A DNA stretch of 64,000 nt from NCBI GenBank assembly GCA_963772955.1, contig CAVYZF010000014.1, forward strand, positions 62,001 to 126,000, read 5' to 3'. Position numbers and translations under genes: made by a program. Shown piece after piece: positions 44,337 to 51,619 of this stretch (positions are counted from its first letter, which is position 1; each line of letters begins with the position of its first letter). This DNA is from Gp6-AA40 sp963772955. GTDB taxonomy: Bacteria; Acidobacteriota; Vicinamibacteria; Vicinamibacterales; UBA2999. The notes beneath the pieces are model-generated. The model had not been told where the DNA came from and ran no database searches. It saw only the letters and a program-made list of their open reading frames with translations.

Positions 44337-45214
44337 GCGTACTCCTCGCGGAACCGCTCGCGCAGCCAGGCGCTCACCAGGTTCAGGCCAAACGTCCCGA
44401 TGAAGAGCAGCATGCCGACGGCAAAGATCGTGCGGTATTCGAGCGTGCCCTGCGGCGTATCGCCGAGGCTCACCTGCACGATGTACGCGGTCATCGTCTC
44501 CACCGGCTTCGTCGGATCGAGCGTGAGCCGTGGCTGCTGTCCTGCGGCAATCGCTACGATCATGGTCTCGCCGACCGCACGCGAGACAGCCAGAATGAAC
44601 GCCGCCGTGATGCCAGAGAAGGCCGCGGGCACGACGACGCGAAGACTGGTCTGCATCTTCGTGGCGCCGAGCGCGTAGGAGCCTTCACGCAGTCCGCGCG
44701 GCACGCCGCGCATCGCGTCTTCGGAGAGCGACGACACGAGCGGCAGGATCATGATGCCCATCACGATGCCGGGGCCGAGCGCGTTGAAGCCGGCGAGCTC
44801 GGGCAGGAACTGCTGCAGCAAGGGCGTCACGAACAGCAGCGCGAAGTAGCCGTAGACGACCGTCGGGACGCCCGCGAGGATCTCGAGTACCGGTTTCACG
44901 ATGCGCCGAAGCTGCGGGCCGGCATACTCGCTCAGATAGACTGCGCTGAGCAGACCCATCGGTAATGCCACAACCATCGCAATGAACGAGACGAGCAGGG
45001 TGCCGGTGACGAGCGGCAGGACGCCGAAGCGGGGCGTGGCGAAGAGCGGAGTCCACTCCGTGCCGAACAGGAACTCGGTGAGTGAAACTTCGCGCAGAAA
45101 GCCAGCCGTTTCCACCGTCAGGACGGCGATGATGCCGATCGTCGTCCCGATGGAGAGCAGCGCACAGCCAAACAGCCCCCACTCGATGAGGAATTCAACC
45201 TTCCGAAAGGTCAT
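44333..45214 (-). CDS. pstC: phosphate ABC transporter permease PstC
   Basis: A 293-residue permease with six helices and the EAA loop LREGSYALGATKMQTSLRVV, which is nearly identical to that of PstA and points to the shared PstB interface. LEILAGVPTVVYGYFALLFV is a conserved PstC helix. It overlaps pstS and pstA by 4 nt each. Confidence 0.95.
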   Translation of the reverse strand: MTFRKVEFLIEWGLFGCALLSIGTTIGIIAVLTVETAGFLREVSLTEFLFGTEWTPLFATPRFGVLPLVTGTLLVSFIAMVVALPMGLLSAVYLSEYAGPQLRRIVKPVLEILAGVPTVVYGYFALLFVTPLLQQFLPELAGFNALGPGIVMGIMILPLVSSLSEDAMRGVPRGLREGSYALGATKMQTSLRVVVPAAFSGITAAFILAVSRAVGETMIVAIAAGQQPRLTLDPTKPVETMTAYIVQVSLGDTPQGTLEYRTIFAVGMLLFIGTFGLNLVSAWLRERFREEYA

Positions 45215-46242
45215 TGCTCCCGCGTAAGCAGCTTCTCGAGCGTCATCCCGACTTGTGATCCGCCCGCGCCGAACGCCGTGCCGACCTTGCGCTCGGCGAA
45301 GTGCTTTCTGGCGAGGTCGTAGATCTGCGGTGTCAGCTCGACGTAGCCAACTTCGCGAATCAATGCCGACGCGCCGAAGTAGGCGTCGACGAATTTCTGG
45401 ACCTCCGGTCGCTCCGCCGCCTTCTTCGCCACGTAGATGAAGAGCGGACGCGACAGCGGCTGGTAGGTGCCGTCGCGAACCGTCTCGGCCGATGGACTCA
45501 GCGGTCCACTCCCGTTCTCCGCCTTGCCATCGTCGACAGGCACCAGCTTCAACTTGCCCTGATTCTGCTCGACGTACGCGAAGGGCAGGAATCCGAGCGC
45601 CAGTTCGTCGCTGCTCACGCCCTGGACGAGCACGTTGTCGTCCTCGCTGGACGTGAAGTCACCGCGGCTCGCGCCCTCTTTGCCGACGACCGCTTCGGTG
45701 AAGTAGTCGTAGGTGCCGGAATCGACGCCGGCACCGAAGAGACGAACCTCGCGATTCGGCCATGACGAGCGGACCTGGTTCCAGCGCAGAACCTTGCCCT
45801 GCGCATCAGGCGACCACAGCGTCTTGAGTTCGGCAATCGTGACCGAGGTCGCCCACGTGTTCTTCGGATTGACGACCACGGCCAGGCCGTCGTACGCGAC
45901 GGGCAACTCGATGTACTCGATGCCCGCCTTGGCGCAGGTTTCGATCTCGGCGGGGCGAATCGGTCTGGACGCGTCGCTGATGTCGGTTTCACCCCGACAG
46001 AACTTCTGGAATCCACCGCCCGTGCCGGAGATACCGACCGTCACCCGAATGCCCGGGTTGGCTTTCTGGAACTCCTCGGCAACCGCCTCGCTGATTGGGA
46101 ATACCGTGCTCGAACCGTCAAGCTGAATGATCGCCGGGGCCGCGTTGGACGTCGCCGGGGCCTCGCCGCTGCCGCCTCCGCAGGCGGCCGCTGTTGCCGA
46201 CACGAGTGCGACTGCGCACAGGCGCATCTGAAACCTAGGCAT
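45211..46242 (-). CDS. pstS: phosphate-binding lipoprotein PstS
   Basis: A 343-residue periplasmic phosphate-binding protein. The signal (MRLCAVALVSATAAAC) ends in a lipobox-like AAAC, so it is likely membrane-tethered. The ligand-binding segments are DGSSTVFPISEAVAE, VGISGTGGGFQKFCRGETD (with SGTGGGF contacting phosphate) and ASRPI. First gene of the operon, with a Pho-box-like repeat 43-61 nt upstream. Confidence 0.95.
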   Translation of the reverse strand: MPRFQMRLCAVALVSATAAACGGGSGEAPATSNAAPAIIQLDGSSTVFPISEAVAEEFQKANPGIRVTVGISGTGGGFQKFCRGETDISDASRPIRPAEIETCAKAGIEYIELPVAYDGLAVVVNPKNTWATSVTIAELKTLWSPDAQGKVLRWNQVRSSWPNREVRLFGAGVDSGTYDYFTEAVVGKEGASRGDFTSSEDDNVLVQGVSSDELALGFLPFAYVEQNQGKLKLVPVDDGKAENGSGPLSPSAETVRDGTYQPLSRPLFIYVAKKAAERPEVQKFVDAYFGASALIREVGYVELTPQIYDLARKHFAERKVGTAFGAGGSQVGMTLEKLLTREQ

Positions 46243-46284
46243 GAAGTCACGCTATCGAACGCGAATTTCACACTGGTTTCTGCG

Positions 46285-46303
46285 GTGTTAAATCCGTGTT
46301 ACG
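46285..46303 (-). promoter_or_regulatory. Pho-box-like direct repeat upstream of pstS
   Basis: On the minus strand CGTAACAC-GGA-TTTAACAC: two 8-nt half-sites with an 11-nt repeat period. Spacing and sequence resemble the YTTAAYYW Pho box of cyanobacteria and the 11-nt period of E. coli PhoB sites. The same motif, CTTAACCC-AGA-TTTAACTC, occurs beside the PhoB-like gene at 51565-51583. Confidence 0.65.
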
Positions 46304-46313
46304 GCTTCCGCAA

Positions 46314-47960
46314 TCAGGCGGGGGCGCGCTTCTGCGCTTTGGCCCCAGCGCGGCGAGTGCCGCCGGCTGTGGTGCTGCTTTCGGCCTTGGTAACGGCCTT
46401 TGGGACGGGGCGCAGTTCTGGTGGTATCGCAGCCGCCTCAAGGCGGACCGGCTTTCCGAGGATTCGCTCGAACGGCTGGAGATGACGGTTCGTGGCCCAC
46501 ACCTCGAGCTCGGCGTCACCGGTCGTCTTGATCTGCAGCAGCGCATCGACACCGCGATCGCGAAGGTCGAGGCCGGCGATCGTCTGTGTATGACTCCGGT
46601 CCAGGCTTTCGGCCACGCGCAGGATCGATGCGAGGGTGCGAACGGTCTTGCGCAGCGGGGAGGGCAGCCGCGAGTACTCCTCGTGCGATCGCTTCGGCGT
46701 CCCGCGCCGGTGATAGCGGGCCACAAGCGCGACGACCTCGATCTCGTCCGGATCGAAGCCACGTAGATCGCCGTTCCGGATCAGATAGTACGAATGCCGG
46801 TGGTGGCGCTCGTAGCTGATGAGCGAGCCGATGTCGTGGAGCAGTGCGGCGAACTCGAGCCACTCGCGTTCGCGATCGGTCAGGCCGTGCACCGTCCGCG
46901 TCTGGTCGAAGATGGCGAGCGCGAGCCGCACGACTTGCTGGGCATGCTCCGCATAGTAGTTGCACCGCTCGGCGAGCTCCAGCGAGCTGCGTCGCCGCAC
47001 ATCGGGGATGCTGTCGACGTGCGCGATGTGTTTGCTGTTGCGGCGGATGTAATCGAGGACGAGCCCTTCACGCAGCGCGAGGTCGCACAACGTGATGTCT
47101 TCGGCGCCGAGGCGGCGCAGGATCGTATCGAGCAGCACGCCGCCGGCAACGACGAGATCGGCGCGGCGAGGGTCGAGCCCCGGTATCGTCAGGCGCTGCG
47201 CCAGCGAGAGCGCGACCACTTCCTTGCGCAAGCGACGAATGTTCTTGGCGCCCACGCGAAGGTTGCGCAACTCGCTCGGGATCGCGCCGTCGGCCATCGC
47301 CGTAGCCACAGTACCAAGGCTGAGGATCGTGCCCGATGTGCCGATCACGCGATCGAAGCCCGTGCTGGTGATCTGCTCGCAGTGGCGCTCGATCTCGCTG
47401 ATGATGTGCTTGGTGAGCTTCTGTTCGTCGCGCCCTGAGAGCGGATCGCTTTTCACGAAGCGCTCGGTCAGGCGAATCACGCCGATCTTGAAGCTCTTGG
47501 CGGCTTGCACCGAAGCGCCCGTGCCGAGAGTGATCTCCGTGCTGCCACCGCCGATGTCGATGACGACAGCTCGAGCGCTGCCGACATCCACCCCGTACAC
47601 CGCTGCCAGATGGATCAGTCGCGCTTCTTCGGCACCCGTGATCACCTTAGGGCGAATGCCGGTTTCCGCTTCGATGCGCGAGAGAAACTCTCCGCCGTTG
47701 CGCGCTTCGCGCGTGGCGCTCGTCGCGGCGGCGAGAATCTTGTCGACGGTGTGAGATTCGGCCAGCCTCTTGAATTTGGAGAGCGCCTGCAGCGCAGCGC
47801 CCATGGCCTCGCCCGTGAGCTCCTTGCCGTCGAGACCGCCGGCGCCGAGCCGCACCATCGCTTTCTCACGATCGATGACTTCGAACGAGAGGTCCGGCCG
47901 GACGCGGACCACGATCATGTGGACCGAGTTGGTGCCGATGTCGATGGCCGCGATGCGCAT
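46314..47960 (-). CDS. ppx: exopolyphosphatase/guanosine pentaphosphatase (Ppx/GppA)
   Basis: A 548-residue ASKHA-fold phosphatase with a C-terminal HD-like domain. AAIDIGTNSVHM (residues 3-14) is the phosphate-1 loop and VIDIGGGSTEITLG the phosphate-2 loop. FAALLHDIGSLISYERHHRHS belongs to the HD-type domain of longer Ppx. It hydrolyses polyphosphate or pppGpp. ATG 47960 starts the fold; an open frame runs 59 codons further up but looks non-coding and includes the divergent gene start. The C-terminus is basic and alanine-rich. Confidence 0.92.
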   Translation of the reverse strand: MRIAAIDIGTNSVHMIVVRVRPDLSFEVIDREKAMVRLGAGGLDGKELTGEAMGAALQALSKFKRLAESHTVDKILAAATSATREARNGGEFLSRIEAETGIRPKVITGAEEARLIHLAAVYGVDVGSARAVVIDIGGGSTEITLGTGASVQAAKSFKIGVIRLTERFVKSDPLSGRDEQKLTKHIISEIERHCEQITSTGFDRVIGTSGTILSLGTVATAMADGAIPSELRNLRVGAKNIRRLRKEVVALSLAQRLTIPGLDPRRADLVVAGGVLLDTILRRLGAEDITLCDLALREGLVLDYIRRNSKHIAHVDSIPDVRRRSSLELAERCNYYAEHAQQVVRLALAIFDQTRTVHGLTDREREWLEFAALLHDIGSLISYERHHRHSYYLIRNGDLRGFDPDEIEVVALVARYHRRGTPKRSHEEYSRLPSPLRKTVRTLASILRVAESLDRSHTQTIAGLDLRDRGVDALLQIKTTGDAELEVWATNRHLQPFERILGKPVRLEAAAIPPELRPVPKAVTKAESSTTAGGTRRAGAKAQKRAPA

Positions 47961-48061
47961 GGTTGGAGACCGTCCTCGGTCCTCAGTGCTCAGTCGTGGT
48001 CGAGTGTGTGGACACGAGTGAGTCCAGAGACCGCATATAGTAACTGAGTCTGCGTGACACC

Positions 48062-48949
48062 ATGATGGATTCCCATCCCTCGGAGACGATGATTCGGCAG
48101 CGGCTGTCGGCGCTGGCGCGTACGCTGCCGTCCGCATCGAGCGGAGACGTCAACGCAATCCACCAGGCGCGCGTTGCGACGCGACGTGTGCGCGCCGCGC
48201 TGCCGATCGTGACGCGCGGCTGCAGGCGCCGAAAACTGAAGAAGTCGTTCACGCGATTGACGCGTGCGCTCGGCGGTGTGCGCGAGCTCGACGTGGCGAT
48301 TCTGACTCTCGACGAGTTGGCGTCCGATCCGTCCGTGCCGGGGGAAGGTCTGCAACTGCTGCGCAGGATCTTGCAGGAGGAGCGTGAGCGCTTCCAGGCT
48401 GAGATGATCGGGACCGTGCAGCACGTCGATCTCGAGCGACTTCAGCGCAAGACTCTCGCCGCCGTCGAGCGCGCGATCGAAGACGATTCAGATCAGTCCG
48501 ACCTGAAGCAACTGAGGTCGGTCGTCAAACGGGCCGGGCGCCGGGCGCTTGCGCTGCAGGCGGCGATTGAGAACGCTGGAAATATCTACCTCGCCGATCG
48601 CCTGCACCAGGTGCGGATCGCCGTCAAGAAGTTGCGCTACGTCCTGGAGATTGCTCGCGAATTGAGCCGCTCGCGCGCGTCTGCCCGGATACGGATGCTC
48701 AAGAACGCTCAGGACCTCCTCGGGCGCATGCACGATTTCGAGGTCCTCATCACGAGAATCCGCGCGCTTCAGGGCTCGGACCGTGCCCCAACGCTGAAAG
48801 TCTCGGCAGATCTCGATCGGCTCGTGCGCCGGCTCGAGACAGAGTGCCGTGAGTTACACGTTCGATACATGGGCTTTAAGAAGAAGTTACTCGAGCTCTG
48901 CGATTATGTGACTGCTGCCGATAACCGGCAGGCAGCCTCAGCCGCGTAG
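48062..48949 (+). CDS. CHAD-domain protein
   Basis: A 295-residue all-helical CHAD domain. IHQARVATRRVRAALPIV and VRIAVKKLRYVLEIARELS are the two conserved histidine/arginine/lysine-rich helices forming the basic channel that binds inorganic polyphosphate. It is divergent from ppx and two genes upstream of the lipid kinase. Start could be either of the two adjacent ATGs at 48062 and 48065 (in tandem with no separate ribosome site). A TATAGT hexamer at 48036-48041 is a possible -10. Confidence 0.88.
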   Translation: MMDSHPSETMIRQRLSALARTLPSASSGDVNAIHQARVATRRVRAALPIVTRGCRRRKLKKSFTRLTRALGGVRELDVAILTLDELASDPSVPGEGLQLLRRILQEERERFQAEMIGTVQHVDLERLQRKTLAAVERAIEDDSDQSDLKQLRSVVKRAGRRALALQAAIENAGNIYLADRLHQVRIAVKKLRYVLEIARELSRSRASARIRMLKNAQDLLGRMHDFEVLITRIRALQGSDRAPTLKVSADLDRLVRRLETECRELHVRYMGFKKKLLELCDYVTAADNRQAASAA

Positions 48950-49474
48950 ATGGCCAAAACGTCGCCGCCCCCATGTGAGCTCTACATCGTGCGCCACGCC
49001 ATCGCTGCGGAGCGCGGTGATGATTGGCCCGATGACGACAAGCGTCCGCTGACCGAGAAGGGCATCGCTCGATTCGAGGACGGTCTCGCGGGGTTGAACT
49101 GGCTGGACGTCGGGCTCGACGAAATCTTCAGCAGCCCGCTCGTGCGAGCAAAGCAGACCGCCGATCTCCTCGCCGCCGGCATCTCGGGAAAGGCGTCGGT
49201 GAAATTGCTCCCGGCGCTGGCGCCTGGACACTCGCCTGAACAGGTGATGGCGCAGCTGGCGCAAACCGCGAAGAGGCGACGGATTGCACTCGTCGGGCAC
49301 GAGCCTGGCCTTGGAGAGCTCGCCGCGCATCTCATCGGTGCCAAGCGTTCGCTCGAGTTCCGCAAGGGCGGTGTCTGTCGGATCGACCTTCAGGGGCTGA
49401 CCGAGAACCGGCCTGGGTCGTTGATCTGGTTCGTGACCCCGAAAGTGTTGCGGCATCTCGGACAGAATGGATAG
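48950..49474 (+). CDS. sixA: SixA-type phosphohistidine phosphatase
   Basis: A 174-residue histidine phosphatase. The catalytic motif is YIVRHAIAAERG (Arg15-His16) and the second histidine lies in ALVGHEPGLGE. Length and the WPDDDKRPLTEKG block resemble SixA, which dephosphorylates phospho-histidine in phosphotransfer domains. ATG follows the CHAD stop directly (no gap). SixA-type and CHAD proteins are often neighbours, in line with phosphate/polyphosphate metabolism. Its TAG stop is in frame with the next gene. Confidence 0.9.
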   Translation: MAKTSPPPCELYIVRHAIAAERGDDWPDDDKRPLTEKGIARFEDGLAGLNWLDVGLDEIFSSPLVRAKQTADLLAAGISGKASVKLLPALAPGHSPEQVMAQLAQTAKRRRIALVGHEPGLGELAAHLIGAKRSLEFRKGGVCRIDLQGLTENRPGSLIWFVTPKVLRHLGQNG

Positions 49475-49477
49475 ATT

Positions 49478-50365
49478 CTGAAAGTCGCTGTCATCATCAA
49501 CCCGATCTCGGGAGCGGGGCGGCGTCGCGACGTGGCTCGCATTCGAGCGGAGCAGGCAGCGGCGCTCATCGAGAAGCGTCGGCTCGACGCGGAAGTGTTC
49601 GTCACCGAGCGTCCCGGTCACGCGCGCGAGCTTGCGCAGTCAGGTCTTCGGCGGGGCGTCACGACGTTTGTCGCCTGGGGCGGCGACGGCACCGTCAACG
49701 AAATCGGATCGGCGCTTGTCGGTACCGATGCCACGCTCGCGATCGTGCCGAGCGGATCCGGTAATGGTCTCGCTCGCGAACTCGGGATCCCGCTTGAGCC
49801 AGCGGGTGCGTTTCAGGTGGTTTTCGAGGGACGCTCGCGACTGATCGATGCGGGCGAACTGGACGGTCACCTGTTCTTTAACATCGCCGGCATCGGCCTC
49901 GACGCACGCGTGGCACATCGATTCGCGCAGGGAGAGCGTCGCGGGCTCGTGCGCTACCTCGAGCTCGCCGCGCGCGAGATCGCCTCGTTCACTCCCCACG
50001 AATATGCGCTGACGGCTGATGGCCGCGAGCTCATCGTGCGGCCCCTGCTGATTGCGATCGCCAACGCCCGGCAGTACGGGAACGGCGCGTTGATCGCCCC
50101 TGAGGCGCTCCTCGACGACGGCAAACTCGACCTGGTGGTTGTGGACTATCTGCCCGCGTGGAAAGTGTTGATGCACGCGCCGAAGTTGTTCGCGGGAACG
50201 GTGGCTCGCGTACCTGGCGTGTCGATCACAAAAACGAGCAGGTTGGGAATCGCGTCAGACGCGGCACTCGTCTATCACGTCGATGGTGAGCCGTATATCG
50301 GTGGGCAGTGCGTCAAGGGGCGCATCCACGCACGCGCGCTCAGGGTGATGTCAGCCATCCGCTAA
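49478..50365 (+). CDS. diacylglycerol/lipid kinase, non-canonical start
   Basis: About 295 residues of a YegS/BmrU/DgkB-type lipid kinase: the N-terminal nucleotide-binding motif VIINPISGAG, WGGDGTVNEI, and PSGSGNGLARELGI. The first canonical start, GTG 49532, would delete the conserved NPISG. The only possible starts between the in-frame SixA stop (49472-49474) and the motif are ATT 49475 and CTG 49478; I chose CTG. A one-base deletion from an ATGAAA, or readthrough of the SixA TAG, are alternatives. It phosphorylates diacylglycerol or a related lipid. Confidence 0.8.
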   Translation: MKVAVIINPISGAGRRRDVARIRAEQAAALIEKRRLDAEVFVTERPGHARELAQSGLRRGVTTFVAWGGDGTVNEIGSALVGTDATLAIVPSGSGNGLARELGIPLEPAGAFQVVFEGRSRLIDAGELDGHLFFNIAGIGLDARVAHRFAQGERRGLVRYLELAAREIASFTPHEYALTADGRELIVRPLLIAIANARQYGNGALIAPEALLDDGKLDLVVVDYLPAWKVLMHAPKLFAGTVARVPGVSITKTSRLGIASDAALVYHVDGEPYIGGQCVKGRIHARALRVMSAIR

Positions 50366-50448
50366 AGTACCGAGAACGCCTCCATCAGTGGAGTTCAACA
50401 AGCCCATCGAGTCTTTGATAAACGGAAGTAGATCAAAGAGTTAGTCAA

Positions 50449-50471
50449 TTTACACAACGTTTACACCAACG
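50449..50471. repeat. direct repeat TTTACACAACG / TTTACACCAACG
   Basis: Two near-identical 11-12-nt units are joined head to tail in the AT-rich gap between the lipid kinase and the small ORF. The period of 11 nt is that of OmpR/PhoB-family sites, and the half-site is close to, but shorter than, the TTTAACAC half-site of the putative Pho boxes. Confidence 0.5.
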
Positions 50472-50502
50472 TGTCCCTTCGGAGAGGTATAGATCAAGGG
50501 TT

Positions 50503-50712
50503 ATGTATTTCCGCATATTTCAGAAAGCTGGTCAGACTAGGCGCTTCACCATTTCGGACGCAGGGAGTCTGGGCTGGGAAGTGCGAGAAGAACAGGACAG
50601 TCAGATCGTTTGGAGCATCCGCTACACAGACTGGCATCGCGTCGAGAGAGCCCGCATGACGTTCGCGCGGGAAGCCGCAACGCTCGCCAGCGCTGGCTGG
50701 AAAGAATCCTAG
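50503..50712 (+). CDS. small hypothetical protein
   Basis: A 69-residue open frame (starting MYFRIFQKAG). It has WEVREEQDSQIVWSIRY, an amphipathic beta-like segment, and ends with an alanine-rich helix. No signal, membrane segment or metal site. The spacing (about 140 nt downstream of the lipid kinase, AGGG just before the ATG) is compatible with a real gene, but the coding evidence is weak. It converges with the PhoB-like gene. Confidence 0.45.
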   Translation: MYFRIFQKAGQTRRFTISDAGSLGWEVREEQDSQIVWSIRYTDWHRVERARMTFAREAATLASAGWKES

Positions 50713-50733
50713 CGACTCGGAAAGAATCCTGAG

Positions 50734-51495
50734 TTACTCGACGAACCGATAACCCAATCCCACGACCGTTTCGATTTGCCGTCCGGCCTCGCGCAGCTTT
50801 CCACGCAGGCGACCGACGTGCACATCGACCGACCTGGTTTCCACGAAGCGGTCGTATCCCCACACACGTTCGAGCAACCGGTCGCGTGAGAGCACGCGGT
50901 TCCGGTTCTCGACGAGATACCGCAACAACTCGAATTCGCGGCGTGTCAGTCGAATCGCCTCGCCATTCACGCTGATTGCGACCGCGTCGAAGTCGGCGAT
51001 GAGGTGCTTGCCGCGATAGACGAACGCTTCAGTCCCGCGAGCGCCGTTGCCCGACTCCGTTCGTCCGCGACGCAGCACGGCGCGTACGCGCGCGGCGAGC
51101 TCGCGAAGGCTGAACGGCTTGGTAATGTAGTCGTCAGCGCCGACGTCGAGTCCCGTCACGCGATCGCTTTCACTGGTGCGCGCCGTCAGCATGATGATCG
51201 GCACCGTCGCCGTGGCTGGACGTGAACGAAGGATCCTGCACACCTCGAGCCCGCTCAGGACCGGGAGGTTGAGATCCAGGACGATCAGATCAGGCGTGCG
51301 TTCGTTCACTGACTTGAGGGCGCCGTCGCCGGTCCCGACGATCTCGACTTCGATGTCGCCACCCTTTTCGAGACCGTGCTTGATGAGCCCGGCGATGTCC
51401 TGCTCATCGTCGACGACCAGCACGTGAGTGCGGGTCGTGGCGCGGGCGGTCATGCGTGGGTCAGAAACACTGCTGGACTCCGAGCTGTATTGCAC
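50734..51495 (-). CDS. phoB: PhoB-like OmpR-family response regulator
   Basis: A 253-residue regulator. Receiver domain: HVLVVDDEQD, phospho-acceptor aspartate in LIVLDLNLPVLSG, TARTSES and ITKPFS lysine. A C-terminal winged helix follows (LTRREFELLRYLVEN, VDVHVGRLRGKL, VVGLGYRF), as in PhoB. GTG 51495 has a GGAG site; ATG 51453 is an alternative. The PhoB identity is inferred from the Pho box nearby and the pst/ppx/SixA neighbourhood. No PhoR-type kinase is in the window. Confidence 0.82.
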   Translation of the reverse strand: MQYSSESSSVSDPRMTARATTRTHVLVVDDEQDIAGLIKHGLEKGGDIEVEIVGTGDGALKSVNERTPDLIVLDLNLPVLSGLEVCRILRSRPATATVPIIMLTARTSESDRVTGLDVGADDYITKPFSLRELAARVRAVLRRGRTESGNGARGTEAFVYRGKHLIADFDAVAISVNGEAIRLTRREFELLRYLVENRNRVLSRDRLLERVWGYDRFVETRSVDVHVGRLRGKLREAGRQIETVVGLGYRFVE

Positions 51496-51564
51496 TGATG
51501 CTCCATTTCTATCTGGGCTACAGGAATCACGGTAGGAAATTGGAGTTTCTGGTGCGTGACGTCG

Positions 51565-51583
51565 GAGTTAAATCTGGGTTAAG
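51565..51583. promoter_or_regulatory. Pho-box-like direct repeat beside the PhoB-like gene
   Basis: On the minus strand CTTAACCC-AGA-TTTAACTC, period 11 nt, matching the site upstream of pstS in spacing and 13 of 19 or more positions. It is in the divergent gap, 70 nt from the phoB-like GTG and 37 nt from the fused spermidine-synthase ATG, so it could serve either gene. Confidence 0.65.
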
Positions 51584-51619
51584 GCACCGAAACCGACTGA
51601 TGAAGTAGGATCGCGAACG

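Noticed and set aside
47961..48137. Upstream extension of ppx
   Set aside because: The added 59 residues are low-quality and overlap the divergent CHAD start; the ASKHA fold begins at ATG 47960.
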